A stretch of 64,000 nucleotides of DNA from Bradyrhizobium ontarionense. GTDB lineage: Bacteria; Pseudomonadota; Alphaproteobacteria; Rhizobiales; Xanthobacteraceae. How positions within the stretch are numbered: position 1 is the first letter of the stretch; each line of letters begins with the position of its first letter. Both the position numbers and the translations under genes were made by a program. Shown piece by piece: positions 1 to 8,266 of the stretch. The notes under the pieces were generated by a model, which saw only the letters and a list, made by a program, of their open reading frames with translations, was not told where the DNA came from and did no database searches. The DNA is taken from positions 7,989,001-8,053,000 of the forward strand of contig NZ_CP088156.1 in the NCBI RefSeq assembly GCF_021088345.1, given 5' to 3'.

Positions 1-378
1 CACGGCGGAGACGATGAGCACGAGCAGCAGCGCGAGCTGCATCGCGGTGCCAGCGGGGTTGAGGCCGAGATAGCGCCCGGTGCGGCCGCGCCGCAGATTC
101 CATAGATAGGCCGGCGTGGCCCGCAGCCGGGCGGCGATGCTGCGAAACCGCGAGTGGCGCGTGCCGAGCACGCCCCAGATCAGGCGGAACGCGAGCAGTC
201 CGAGGATCGCATAGCCGGCGAGCCGATGCAGCCCGTGATGGACGTTCGGCGTCACCCAGGCGACGAGCACCAGCACGGCAAGCCACCAATGCCACAGACG
301 CAACGGGAGATCCCAGACCTGCACAGTCTCGGCAGGGTCTGGGTCTCGCACCGTGGCTCTGGGGGCTGTCCCGTGCAT
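1..378 (-). CDS. Cytochrome b561 family protein (partial, cut by window start)
   Basis: The frame is open from an ATG at 378 to the first base of the window, giving the N-terminal 126 residues of a di-haem cytochrome b561/Ni-Fe hydrogenase-type cytochrome b. The sequence starts with a soluble stretch, then VWDLPLRLWHWW, where the first haem-ligand histidine is expected, followed by a membrane helix, an HH pair near VTPNVHHGLHR, and a second helix containing FRLIWGVLGTRHSRF. These are typical of family proteins that pass electrons across the inner membrane. The C-terminal helices lie outside the window. The gene upstream encodes a secreted PepSY protein, and this pairing is common for small cytochrome b561 proteins. 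The electron donor and acceptor cannot be read from the sequence. Confidence 0.85.
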   Translation of the reverse strand, partial: MHGTAPRATVRDPDPAETVQVWDLPLRLWHWWLAVLVLVAWVTPNVHHGLHRLAGYAILGLLAFRLIWGVLGTRHSRFRSIAARLRATPAYLWNLRRGRTGRYLGLNPAGTAMQLALLLVLIVSAV

Positions 379-431
379 GCTTATCACGTCACGTCGTGCA
401 GAGGCGCTGGACGACGGCCACGTCGTGCCAA

Positions 432-722
432 CTACTTGGCGATCGTGTGCTTCAGGCTGAGATCCTCAGGGCTGTAGAACAGCTCATAGAGCTTGCCGCC
501 CTTGACGCCGTAGACCTCGTAGCAGGTGCCCTCGACCTTGGAGCGGCGCACCTCGTAGCCCGCGTCCTTGGCCTTTGCCTCGGCCTCGGTGGCCGGCTTC
601 CACTGGGCCTTGTCGAGCTTGGTGCAGGTCTTGTAGCCGTCAGCCAGGGCCGGCGAGATGGCGGCGGAGCCGGCAAGGCCGGCGAGTGCGACGGCGAGCA
701 TGGCCGCGGTGGTCAGTCTCAT
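432..722 (-). CDS. Secreted PepSY-domain protein
   Basis: A 96-residue protein with a Sec signal peptide (MRLTTAAMLAVALAGLAG, cleavage expected after ALA near residue 28) and a short mature domain of the PepSY type: a charged amphipathic segment, then VEGTCYEVYGVKGGKLYELFYSP. The mature protein has two cysteines that could pair. The start at 722 is chosen because GGAGG lies at 728-732, five bases upstream. An ATG at 725 is too close, and the ATG at 734 overlaps the ribosome-binding site itself. It ends 53 bp before the cytochrome b561 gene and probably shares a transcript with it. PepSY domains usually regulate or assist a membrane partner. The exact role is unknown. Confidence 0.75.
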   Translation of the reverse strand: MRLTTAAMLAVALAGLAGSAAISPALADGYKTCTKLDKAQWKPATEAEAKAKDAGYEVRRSKVEGTCYEVYGVKGGKLYELFYSPEDLSLKHTIAK

Positions 723-734
723 CATGTCCTCCAA

Positions 735-1360
735 TGAGCAAATTCAAATACGATGCATCGTGGGATCAGTGGAGATGGCAACGGGCCGGATGTGTCAACG
801 GAGCGTCAGCTGGAATCGCTCTTAGAGTGTTTCCAGATTCGTGAAAGGCCTGGAATCCAAGGGGCGCAGCGACAATCGTCGCATCCGCGACGTTAGGTCT
901 CGCTATCCCCCCGTGAGCAAGCAACCGGTGCGCTTTGATGCTCTAGATCGTCCTCTGGCAGACCATGGTGTCCCATGCGTTGAACATCTCGTTGCGCGGG
1001 TCGACTGGATTGCTTCGCTTCGCTCGCAATGACGACGGTGATGGACCAAGTCCGGCCACGAGCACCTGAGACGTTGCCAAAGCCTAATGCTGCCGCGCCA
1101 TCATTGCGAGCGAAGCGAAGCAATCCGGGAGCCGTCCTGGTTCTCGGATCTGATGATCGTCATCACTGCCTGGAGCTGGACGCCGCCGCGAACATCTGTC
1201 AGAAGTATCTTATGACCTTCCGCGTTCACATCACAGGCGCCGCCTCGTGCAGCCGAATTACCGACCCGGCCTGATCCGTCGGGCCGGGCGTTGTTGCCTG
1301 TGAACAGAGTCTGTGAACATTAATGGCGCCCGAGAGGCGCCGCACGCGAGGTCTCTTCCG
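735..1360. other. Non-coding stretch with an inverted repeat
   Basis: About 620 bp between the PepSY gene and the small ATPase. Its short open frames lack homology signals and ribosome-binding sites. The only structure recognised is the long inverted repeat at 1007-1126, listed separately. The last part, 1290-1360, should carry the promoter of the ATPase gene, but no clear -35/-10 pair was seen. Confidence 0.6.
1007..1126. repeat. Inverted pair of 26-bp palindromic repeat elements
   Basis: The 26 bases at 1007-1032 (beginning GGATTGCTTCGCTTCGCTCG) recur as an exact reverse complement at 1101-1126, separated by 68 bp. Each unit is GC-rich with a repeated CGAAG core. Elements of this kind are scattered between genes in Bradyrhizobium chromosomes and behave like REP/BIME sequences. 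A transcript through both arms would form a 26-bp stem. Identity of the arms is directly visible; the family assignment is from general knowledge. Confidence 0.85.
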
Positions 1361-1852
1361 ATGTCTCCGAACCAAGTCGCGCTGCACCTCGTGTGCGGCA
1401 AGATCGCTGCCGGCAAATCGACGCTCACCGCCGAGCTGGGCCAGAGGCCGCACACCGTCGTCGTCGCCGAGGATCAATGGCTGGCGCAGCTCTATCCCGG
1501 CGAGCAGAAAACACTTGCGGACTACGTGCGTAATTCGAGCCGGCTGCGCAGCGTGATGGGGCCCCACGTGGTGGCGCTGTTGCGCGCCGGCGTGTCGGTC
1601 GTGCTCGACTTTCCCGCCAACACGCTGGCAAGCCGCGCCTGGATGCGCGGCCTGTTCGAAGCCGCCGGCGTCGCACATCAGCTGCATCATCTCGACGTGC
1701 CCGATGATGTCTGCAAGGCACGCCTGCGCGCCCGCAATGAGGAAGGCCGCCACGCCTTCGCGGTGACCGACGATGAGTTCGACCTGTTCACGTCCTACTT
1801 CGTGGCGCCGACGCCCGAGGAAGGATTCGACGTGATCGTGCATCGGCCGTAA
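1361..1852 (+). CDS. AAA/zeta-toxin-like P-loop ATPase (small kinase-like protein)
   Basis: A 163-residue P-loop protein. The Walker A motif is near residue 15 (CGKIAAGKST), followed by a segment ending VVAEDQW and a VVLDFPANT strand that fits the Walker B/substrate region of the AAA_33 family of small phosphotransferases. A later KARLRARNEEGRH segment resembles the arginine-rich lid. I chose the ATG at 1361 (MSPNQVALHL) because GAGG lies eight bases upstream and the family starts with a beta strand just before the P-loop. An upstream ATG at 1313 would add 16 residues without a ribosome-binding site. The phosphate acceptor is unknown. Homologues are common as stand-alone genes, and no antitoxin is adjacent. 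Confidence 0.75.
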   Translation: MSPNQVALHLVCGKIAAGKSTLTAELGQRPHTVVVAEDQWLAQLYPGEQKTLADYVRNSSRLRSVMGPHVVALLRAGVSVVLDFPANTLASRAWMRGLFEAAGVAHQLHHLDVPDDVCKARLRARNEEGRHAFAVTDDEFDLFTSYFVAPTPEEGFDVIVHRP

Positions 1853-1948
1853 GCTCACGCTCCGGAGCGGATGCGATGCGTTGACTTCGGCCTTCGCAGG
1901 CGCCGGAATAACGGTGGGAGAGGGACGGTCATCATGAACGACGTTTCT

Positions 1949-2062
1949 CGTAGCCCGGATGAGCGACGCGACATCCGGATTTCACCTGTGCAGCGCGTGA
2001 GACCCCGGATATCGCGTCGGCCGGCGCCCGCTGGGCGCAGGCCTCCGCTCATCCGGGCTACG
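1949..2062. repeat. 17-bp inverted repeat flanking a short spacer
   Basis: CGTAGCCCGGATGAGCG at 1949-1965 is matched by its exact reverse complement at 2046-2062. Internal copies of the same theme (ACATCCGG) lie near 1971-1978. A related sequence (GAGCCCGGATTGAGCG then CGACATCCGGG) occurs upstream of the tRNA-editing gene at about 2840-2871. This is a second family of short dispersed palindromic elements, distinct from the pair at 1007-1126. It sits between convergent genes, where it may help end transcription from either side. Confidence 0.75.
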
Positions 2063-2087
2063 CGTCGCGAGCCGATGCATGCGGCTC

Positions 2088-2819
2088 TTAGTCGATCACC
2101 AGCCCGATCCGAAACCGCCGGTTCTGCCGGCCCTTGTTGTCGACCTTGAGGATGCGGATACGCCGGGCCTGCGCGGTGGAGATGAGGTGCGTGCCGCCGC
2201 AGGCCTGGCGGTCGAGGCCGTCGATGTCGACGATGCGGATCAGGCCGTCAGCCTGCCGCGGCGGCGCGACCGACTTGGCGCGGAACAGGCCCGCCGTCGC
2301 CTGTGCGTCGTCATAGCCGATATCGAACGCGCGCACCGGGCGATCATCCGAGATCGCCGCGTTGACGGCGTCCTCCACCGCGCGCAGCTGCTCCGGCGCC
2401 ACCTTGGGCAGATCGAAATCGACGCTGAACGCGTCGGTCTCGGTCATGCGGACGCCGGTCAGCAGCGCGCCGTCGAACAGCGTGTAGACGGCGCTGTTGA
2501 CGAGATGGGCGACCGTGTGCTGCTCGCTCATGCGCTGCCGGAACGCCGGATCGACGCGCAATTGCATCGATCCTGCGGGAACGACCTCACCGCCGATCAG
2601 ATGCCAGATGCCATCGGCGGTCGGCTCGAAGCCGGTGACGTCGCGGACGATGCCGTTCCACGCGATGGTGCCGTGGTCGGGCAGCTGACCGCCGCCGCCG
2701 GGGTAGAACGGCGAGCACGCCAGCAGCACCGCGCCGGGGCGCGCATCCAGCGCCGTGACGTCAAGCTCCAGCACTCCCGGATGATCGACCGCAAAGGGTC
2801 TCGGCAAAAAGTCGGTCAT
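2088..2819 (-). CDS. alaX: Alanyl-tRNA editing protein, AlaX family
   Basis: A 243-residue stand-alone editing domain homologous to the C-terminal half of alanyl-tRNA synthetase. It hydrolyses Ser- or Gly-mischarged tRNA-Ala. The zinc-binding motifs are visible: HTVAH about residue 100 (HxxxH) and CGGTH near residue 210 (CxxxH). The N-terminal half carries the SPFYPGGGGQLPDHG segment typical of AlaX-M/L proteins, and the length fits the longer AlaX class. The ATG at 2819 (MTDFLPRPF) is chosen because longer in-frame extensions run into a dispersed repeat and use non-ATG starts. It appears to be a single-gene unit. Confidence 0.88.
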   Translation of the reverse strand: MTDFLPRPFAVDHPGVLELDVTALDARPGAVLLACSPFYPGGGGQLPDHGTIAWNGIVRDVTGFEPTADGIWHLIGGEVVPAGSMQLRVDPAFRQRMSEQHTVAHLVNSAVYTLFDGALLTGVRMTETDAFSVDFDLPKVAPEQLRAVEDAVNAAISDDRPVRAFDIGYDDAQATAGLFRAKSVAPPRQADGLIRIVDIDGLDRQACGGTHLISTAQARRIRILKVDNKGRQNRRFRIGLVID

Positions 2820-2992
2820 GCGAAAACGTCTCGCTACATCGGAGCCCGGATTGAGCGTAAGCGACATCCGGGACGGGCGGTCCTGCATGTCGCTACGCTC
2901 ATGCAGGCCACGGGCCCCTCCTAGACATACGCAGCATCGCAGCGCTGCGCAAATTGACTCTCTTGCTGGTCTGTCGCAGTCCCGGCACGGAC

Positions 2993-3721
2993 TCAGCGGC
3001 ACGCCGCAACCGTGAACCACGCCATGCGGAACGCGCCGTCGCGCAGGCGGAGGCACACGGTGTCGCCCGGCTGCAGCCGCTCGTAGAGCGCCTGCGGTAC
3101 ATGCGCGTCGGTCGGCGTCGCGAACGGACCCCAGGGCTCCAGCGTAAGCTGGTAGGTCGCCAGGCGGCTATGGCCGAGATGCTTTGACAGCACGCGGCTG
3201 CGCAGCAGCGAAGGCGCCGAGCGGTCGAGCGCGGTGTTGAACTGGCCGAGCGTCCCGAACGCATAGGCGCCGACGAACAGCGCGGCAAGCAGCAGCCGCC
3301 AGCCGCGCCGCCGCAGCTGGGTTTCGAAGCGTGCGGCGACCAGCAGGAAGATGACGGCGACCGCGATCGCGAACGCCGTCAACGGCAGCCAGCTGACGAG
3401 ATTGACGTCCGACAGCGTGCGCGCGGCGAGCGTGCCGGCCGCCACGATGCATCCGGTGCCGAGATTGGCGCCGGCATAGCCGGAGCCGAGGCCGATGCGG
3501 AACCGGCCCGGGAAACGCAAGGTGAGGATCAGCGCCACGAGTGGAATGGCGACGACCACCGCAATCAACTGTCCGGCCGGGAAGCTCGGAAACAAAGACC
3601 ACAGTGCCAGCGCGACGGCGATGATGGTGAACCCCGTGGCCTGAAGCTGCGCCTGCACGCTGCCGCGTCCCCGGCTGTCGCTGTCGTCGGGCCTGTGGTC
3701 GAGCGGGTCGGAGGCGTTCAT
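2993..3721 (-). CDS. Membrane protein of unknown function, four predicted helices
   Basis: A 242-residue protein that I cannot assign to a named family. A hydrophilic N-terminus (about 30 residues) is followed by four hydrophobic segments: FTIIAVALALWSLFP, LIAVVVAIPLVALILTL, LPLTAFAIAVAVIFLLVAA and LLLAALFVGAYAFGTLG. The C-terminal ~90 residues are soluble, with a small beta-rich domain ending AFRMAWFTVAACR. The ATG at 3721 is preferred over the GTG at 3724 because GGA lies seven bases upstream. It is transcribed away from the adjacent monooxygenase gene. Confidence 0.6.
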   Translation of the reverse strand: MNASDPLDHRPDDSDSRGRGSVQAQLQATGFTIIAVALALWSLFPSFPAGQLIAVVVAIPLVALILTLRFPGRFRIGLGSGYAGANLGTGCIVAAGTLAARTLSDVNLVSWLPLTAFAIAVAVIFLLVAARFETQLRRRGWRLLLAALFVGAYAFGTLGQFNTALDRSAPSLLRSRVLSKHLGHSRLATYQLTLEPWGPFATPTDAHVPQALYERLQPGDTVCLRLRDGAFRMAWFTVAACR

Positions 3722-3785
3722 CACGAGGTCCGTCTGAGGCTGACCTCCTCAATAGAGGAGGAGGGTTGATCGAATGCGAACAGGC

Positions 3786-3893
3786 CCTGGATTTCGGGTC
3801 AAGTTCAGGTCTTGGATTTCAGGTCTTGGATTTCAGGGCTTGGATTTCAGGGCTTTGGATCTAGGATCTTGGATTTAAGACCTTGGATTTGAC
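3786..3893. repeat. Degenerate 14-bp tandem repeat
   Basis: About six head-to-tail copies of a unit close to CTTGGATTTCAGGG. Units at 3811-3824, 3825-3838 and 3839-3852 are almost identical. The flanking copies (from 3786, and 3853-3893) drift in sequence and vary in length by a base. The array is much richer in A+T than the surroundings and lies just upstream of the monooxygenase gene, between divergent genes. It is a simple minisatellite with no unique spacers, so it is not a CRISPR array. It may vary in copy number between strains. Confidence 0.85.
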
Positions 3894-3967
3894 ATGCCAT
3901 GGTGGGGTTGCCAGTGTCCGCCAGGCAAAGCCAAGAAGCTGCCCCTAGGAAACGCCAGGAAAACGTC

Positions 3968-5428
3968 ATGTCCCCAGAGCATGTCGACGTGCTGATCGTC
4001 GGCGCCGGGCTGTCCGGCATCGCCGCCGCCTATCATCTGCAGCACAAATGCCCGGGCAGGCGCTTCGTGATCCTGGAGGGACGCGCGGCGATCGGCGGCA
4101 CCTGGGACCTGTTCCGCTACCCCGGCATCCGCTCCGACAGCGACATGTACACGCTCGGCTATTCGTTCAAGCCGTGGACCGATCCGAAGGCGATCGCTGA
4201 CGGATCGCAGATCCTGAAATACGTCCGGGACACCGCGACCGAGAACGGCATCGATCGCCAAATCCGCTTCGACCATCGCGTCCTCCGCGCGTCCTGGTCG
4301 AGCGCGGACGCGCGCTGGACCGTCGAGGCCGAGCGCCGGACGGAGCAGGGCACGATCGAGACCGTGCTGTTGACCTGCGGCTTCCTGTTCATGTGCTCCG
4401 GCTACTACCGGTACGAGGCGGGCTATCTGCCGGAATTCAAGGGCATGGCCGATTTCAAGGGCCGCGTCGTGCACCCGCAGGCTTGGCCAGAGGATCTCGA
4501 TTATGCCGGCAAGCGCGTCGTGGTGATCGGCTCCGGCGCCACCGCGGTGACCTTGGTGCCGGCGATGGCCAAGACCGCGGCGCATGTGACGATGCTGCAG
4601 CGCTCGCCGACCTATGTGGTGTCGCGCCCGGCGCAGGACGCGCTCGCCAACAAACTGCGCCGCCATCTGCCCGCAAGCCTCGCCTATCATCTGATCCGCT
4701 GGCGCAACGTGCTGTTCGGGATGTATTTCTTCCAGCTCAGCCGGCGCAAGCCGCAGCGGGTCAAGCAGCTGATCCTGGGCGGCGTGCGCGCCGCGCTCGG
4801 GCCCGACTACGACGTCGCCACCCATTTCACGCCGCGTTACAACCCGTGGGATCAGCGGCTGTGCCTGGTGCCGGACGGCGATTTATTCAAGACCATCCGC
4901 GAGCAGCGGGCCTCGGTGGTGACCGCCGGAATCGATGGGTTTACCGAGCGCGGCCTGCGACTCTCCGATGGACGTGAGCTCGAAGCTGATATCGTGGTCA
5001 CCGCGACTGGTCTCGTGCTGCAGGTGCTGGGCGGCATCGAGGTCACGGTCGACGGCCGCACGGTCGATTTCGCGAAGACGCTCAACTACAAAGGCATGAT
5101 GTATTCCGACGTGCCCAACCTGGCGGCGACGCTCGGCTACACCAACGCGTCGTGGACGCTGAAATGCGATCTCACCTGCGAATATGTCTGCCGGCTGCTC
5201 AACTACATGGACCGCCACGGCTATCGCCAATGCGTGCCGCATAACGACGATTCCACCGTCGCGCCGCTGCCGTCGCTGAGCTTCAGCTCCGGCTATGTGC
5301 AGCGCGCGGTCGCCGACCTGCCGAAACAGGGCTCGAAGCGGCCATGGCGGCTGTACCAGAACTACGCCCTCGACATCGTCTCGCTGCGCTTCGGCAAGCT
5401 CGACGACGGCGTGATGCGCTATTCGTGA
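3968..5428 (+). CDS. FAD-dependent Baeyer-Villiger monooxygenase (EthA-like)
   Basis: A 486-residue flavoprotein monooxygenase that should insert one oxygen atom next to a ketone carbonyl, or oxidise a sulphide or amine, using NADPH. The FAD-binding fold is at the N-terminus (LIVGAGLSGIAAAYHL). The Baeyer-Villiger fingerprint FxGxxxHxxxW is present as FKGRVVHPQAW near residue 165. The NADPH fold follows at VVVIGSGATAVTLVPAM. Length and layout match the EthA-type subgroup of about 490 residues. The start at 3968 (MSPEHVDVLIVGAG) has AGGA upstream and puts the Rossmann strand at the very N-terminus; the ATG at 3899 lies in the tail of the tandem repeat region. The substrate is not evident, as no pathway genes adjoin it. 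Confidence 0.85.
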   Translation: MSPEHVDVLIVGAGLSGIAAAYHLQHKCPGRRFVILEGRAAIGGTWDLFRYPGIRSDSDMYTLGYSFKPWTDPKAIADGSQILKYVRDTATENGIDRQIRFDHRVLRASWSSADARWTVEAERRTEQGTIETVLLTCGFLFMCSGYYRYEAGYLPEFKGMADFKGRVVHPQAWPEDLDYAGKRVVVIGSGATAVTLVPAMAKTAAHVTMLQRSPTYVVSRPAQDALANKLRRHLPASLAYHLIRWRNVLFGMYFFQLSRRKPQRVKQLILGGVRAALGPDYDVATHFTPRYNPWDQRLCLVPDGDLFKTIREQRASVVTAGIDGFTERGLRLSDGRELEADIVVTATGLVLQVLGGIEVTVDGRTVDFAKTLNYKGMMYSDVPNLAATLGYTNASWTLKCDLTCEYVCRLLNYMDRHGYRQCVPHNDDSTVAPLPSLSFSSGYVQRAVADLPKQGSKRPWRLYQNYALDIVSLRFGKLDDGVMRYS

Positions 5429-5474
5429 GAGGTCGAGTTCGCACGAGGTTTCTTGCCTGCGCCGTGGACACGGG

Positions 5475-5594
5475 CCTCATGGTTCGAGACGGCGCTTCGC
5501 GCCTCCTCACCATGAGGGTCCGGCTTGTTCATCTCGCCACGTAACAAGTCCTCATCCTGAGGAGCCCGCCGAAGGTGGGCGTCTCGAAGGATGA
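5475..5594. repeat. Two hairpin-forming dispersed repeats
   Basis: Two structurally similar elements lie between the monooxygenase gene and the MarR gene. The first (5475-5517) pairs CCTCATGGT with ACCATGAGG at its ends and has an inner GGCG/CGCC stem. The second (5552-5594) pairs TCATCCT with AGGATGA and has an inner GCCCGCC/GGTGGGC stem with one wobble. They share the TCGAGAC/GTCTCGA segment in opposite orientation. These resemble a third palindromic repeat family of Bradyrhizobium-type genomes and occupy the space between convergent transcripts, where bidirectional termination is plausible. Confidence 0.75.
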
Positions 5595-5656
5595 CCGCGG
5601 AGGCAGTGTCAGCTGCTTACTGTCATCCGGTGCGATTGCGATTGACTTGGGAGCGC

Positions 5657-6130
5657 TCACCGTTCCGTCGCCGCCCCATCCCGCAGCGGCGCGCGGCTGA
5701 GGTCGTTGCCGGCGGCGATCGCCTTCTGCAGCAGGCGGGTCAGCTCACTCGCCTCGGCCGCGGTGAGGCCGCGCACCATCAGCCGCTGCGCGGCCTCGAC
5801 CGCCGGCGTGATCGCCGCCAAGGTCCGCCGGCCGTCGTCGGTGATCAGCAGTTCGCGTGAACGGCGGTCGCGCGTGCTCGCCCGGCGCACCACGAGACCC
5901 TTCTGCGCGAGCCTGTCGATCACCCCGGTGATGGTGGTGCGGTCATAGGCGATAAGGCCGGCCAGGGTGATCTGGTCGATCGCCGGATTGGCCGCGATGG
6001 CCGCCAGCGCCGCATATTGCACCGGGGTCAGGTCGAAGCCGGCCGCGTCCATCTCGGCCAGGAACACCGCCACCGCGATCTGCTGAAACCGGCGTGCCAG
6101 GTGCCCCGGCATGTCCTGCATATCCGTCAC
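5657..6130 (-). CDS. MarR-family transcriptional regulator (MobR-like)
   Basis: A 157-residue MarR regulator with the usual winged-helix layout: an N-terminal dimerisation helix, the recognition region TLAGLIAYDRTTITGVIDRLAQKGLV, then the wing RRASTRDRRSRELLITDDGRR, then C-terminal dimer helices. The GTG at 6130 is taken as the start because GGGAGGG stands about six bases upstream. An internal ATG at 6121 lacks a site. It is divergent from a MobA-like hydroxylase gene 83 bp away, and a near-perfect inverted repeat lies in that gap. In Comamonas the MarR protein MobR represses mobA until 3-hydroxybenzoate is present; the same logic is inferred here. Confidence 0.85.
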   Translation of the reverse strand: MTDMQDMPGHLARRFQQIAVAVFLAEMDAAGFDLTPVQYAALAAIAANPAIDQITLAGLIAYDRTTITGVIDRLAQKGLVVRRASTRDRRSRELLITDDGRRTLAAITPAVEAAQRLMVRGLTAAEASELTRLLQKAIAAGNDLSRAPLRDGAATER

Positions 6131-6151
6131 GTCATCCCTCCCGGCTCTCTC

Positions 6152-6180
6152 TTGACAAGTATACTGATGATCAGCATACT
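6152..6180 (+). promoter_or_regulatory. Promoter of the hydroxylase gene with overlapping MarR operator
   Basis: A perfect -35 TTGACA (6152-6157) is followed after 17 bp by CATACT (6175-6180), a 4/6 match to the -10 consensus. The spacer and -10 are covered by an inverted repeat, AGTATACTGA (6158-6167) and TCAGCATACT (6171-6180), with a 3-bp centre and one mismatched pair. That geometry would let a bound MarR dimer block RNA polymerase. The promoter points to the gene starting at 6214, 33 bp downstream of the -10. Because the operator lies in the only space between the two genes, autoregulation of the marR gene is likely. Confidence 0.8.
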
Positions 6181-6213
6181 GATCAATAAGGAACAGCAAG
6201 GGAGGGTGATCGC

Positions 6214-8148
6214 ATGCAGTTTCATCTGAATGGATTCCAGCCGGGCGATCCCGAGATCTTCGACGCCGCCGAGCGCGTGGCGAGCCAGGGCGCCTCGGGC
6301 GCGCTGCCCACCGAGGTCGACGTTCTCATCGTCGGCTGCGGGCCGGCGGGGCTCAACCTCGCGGCGCAGCTCTCGGCATTCCCCGACATCAAGACCTGCA
6401 TCGTCGAGCAGAAGCCGGGCCGGCTGCTGCTCGGCCAGGCCGACGGCATCGCCTGCCGCACCATGGAGATGTTCCACACCTATGGCTTCAGCGAGCGCGT
6501 GCTGAAGGAGGCGTGCTGGATCAACGAGACCACGTTCTGGAAGCCGGACGATAAGAACAGCGCGCACATCGTGCGTAGCGGCCGCGTGCAGGACGTCGAG
6601 GACGGCCTGTCGGAGATGCCGCACGTCGTGCTCAACCAGGCGCGGGTGCACGACTTCTTCCTTGACGTGATGCGCCGCTCGGCGGGCAAGCTCGAGCCGC
6701 ATTATGCGCGGCGGCTGCGCGATCTCCAGATCGACCCGGCGGCGGGCGCTGACGATCGCGCGGTGACCGTCAGCTTCGACCGGATCGATCCTGATCATGA
6801 AGGCCAGGTCGAGACCATCCGGGCGCGTTATGTCGTCGGCTGCGATGGCGCCCGCAGCACGGTGCGCAAATCGATCGGCCGCGAGCTGCATGGCGATTCC
6901 GCCAACCACGCCTGGGGCGTGATGGACGTGCTCGCCGTGACCGACTTTCCCGACATCCGCTTCAAGTCGCTGATCCAGTCGGCAAAGGACGGCAGCCTCC
7001 TGGTGATCCCGCGCGAGGGCGGCTATCTGGTGCGGCTCTATGTGGAGCTGGCCAAGCTCGACGTCGGCGAGCGCGTCGCCGGCCGCAATATCACGGTCGA
7101 TACGCTGATCGAGAAGGCGAACCGGATTCTTGCGCCCCATACGCTCGAGGTGAAGGAGGTCGCGTGGTGGTCGGTCTACGAGATCGGCCAGCGCATCTGC
7201 GACAAGTTCGACGACGTGCCGGACGACGAGATCGCAACAAGGCTGCCGCGCGTGTTCATCGCCGGCGATGCCTGCCACACCCACAGCCCGAAGGCCGGGC
7301 AGGGCATGAACGTGTCGATGCAGGACACCTTCAATCTCGGCTGGAAGCTCGCGGCTGTGCTGGGTAAGCGCTGCGCGCGGCAGCTCTTGCACAGCTACTC
7401 GGCGGAGCGGCAGGCGATCGCCCAGGAGCTGATCGATTTCGATCGCGAATGGGCCGCGATCCTCGCCTCCGCGGCCAAGCAGGGCGGCGCGGATGCGGCC
7501 AAGACGCAGGACTATTTCGTGCGCCACGGCCGCTACACCGCGGGCACCGCGACGCACTATCGGCCCGCGCTGCTCACCGGCGACGCGACGTTCCAGCAGC
7601 TCGCCGCGGGCTTCGTGATCGGCAAGCGCTTCCATTCGGCGCCGGTGATCCGGCTCGGCGACGCCAAGCCGGTGCAGCTCGGGCATGTGATCCAGGCCGA
7701 TGGCCGCTTCCGCATCTTCGCCTTCGCGGGAGCTGAGGACCCGGCCGCGCCGCAGTCCGGCATTCGCCGCCTGTGCCGTTTCCTGAGCGAGGATGCGGCC
7801 TCGCCGGTGCGGCGCTACACGTCTGCCGGCGCCGACATCGACTCTGTGATCGATCTGCGCGCGGTCTTCCAGCAGGGCCATCGCGAGCTTGCGATCGAGA
7901 CCATGCCGGAGCTGCTGGTCCCGAAGAAGGGCCGCTATGGCCTCACCGACTACGAGAAGATGTTCTGTCCTGATCTCAAGAGCGGCCAGGACATCTTTGC
8001 GATCCGCGGCGTCGATCGCAAGGCGGGGTGCATGGTCGTGGTGCGGCCCGACCAGTACGTCGCCGACGTCCTGCCGCTCGACGATGTCAGGAGGCTGGCC
8101 GCGTATTTCGACGGCTTCATGCTGCCGGCCGGCCGCGGCGAGGGATGA
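6214..8148 (+). CDS. mobA: FAD-dependent aromatic hydroxylase, 3-hydroxybenzoate 4-monooxygenase-like
   Basis: A 644-residue group A flavin monooxygenase that should hydroxylate a phenolic acid using NADPH and O2. The three FAD signatures are present: GxGxxG as VGCGPAGLNLAAQL near residue 40, the DG motif as VVGCDGARSTVRKSIG near 210, and the GD motif as RVFIAGDACHTHSPKAGQG near 350. The C-terminal ~200 residues form the thioredoxin-like domain of the phenol hydroxylase/MobA subgroup, including RFHSAPVIRLGDAKPV and VVRPDQYVADVLPL. The length agrees with MobA (about 640). GGGAGGG lies upstream of the ATG. The divergent MarR gene supports a MobR/MobA pair. No ring-cleavage genes adjoin, so the exact substrate stays open. 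Confidence 0.82.
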   Translation: MQFHLNGFQPGDPEIFDAAERVASQGASGALPTEVDVLIVGCGPAGLNLAAQLSAFPDIKTCIVEQKPGRLLLGQADGIACRTMEMFHTYGFSERVLKEACWINETTFWKPDDKNSAHIVRSGRVQDVEDGLSEMPHVVLNQARVHDFFLDVMRRSAGKLEPHYARRLRDLQIDPAAGADDRAVTVSFDRIDPDHEGQVETIRARYVVGCDGARSTVRKSIGRELHGDSANHAWGVMDVLAVTDFPDIRFKSLIQSAKDGSLLVIPREGGYLVRLYVELAKLDVGERVAGRNITVDTLIEKANRILAPHTLEVKEVAWWSVYEIGQRICDKFDDVPDDEIATRLPRVFIAGDACHTHSPKAGQGMNVSMQDTFNLGWKLAAVLGKRCARQLLHSYSAERQAIAQELIDFDREWAAILASAAKQGGADAAKTQDYFVRHGRYTAGTATHYRPALLTGDATFQQLAAGFVIGKRFHSAPVIRLGDAKPVQLGHVIQADGRFRIFAFAGAEDPAAPQSGIRRLCRFLSEDAASPVRRYTSAGADIDSVIDLRAVFQQGHRELAIETMPELLVPKKGRYGLTDYEKMFCPDLKSGQDIFAIRGVDRKAGCMVVVRPDQYVADVLPLDDVRRLAAYFDGFMLPAGRGEG

Positions 8149-8266
8149 TGGTTAAGGAAGTGCAAATTCAGCGTCCGGCTTCCTCGCCTTGGCGCTAGCC
8201 AGATCCCAATGTTTCTTCGCTACAAACAGCTTCTACGGATGGACTAGAAGCGGGTGAGACATCGAG

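Noticed and set aside
3786..3893. Short repeats as a possible CRISPR array
   Set aside because: Units are directly abutting with no unique spacers, and no cas genes are present; it is a simple tandem repeat.
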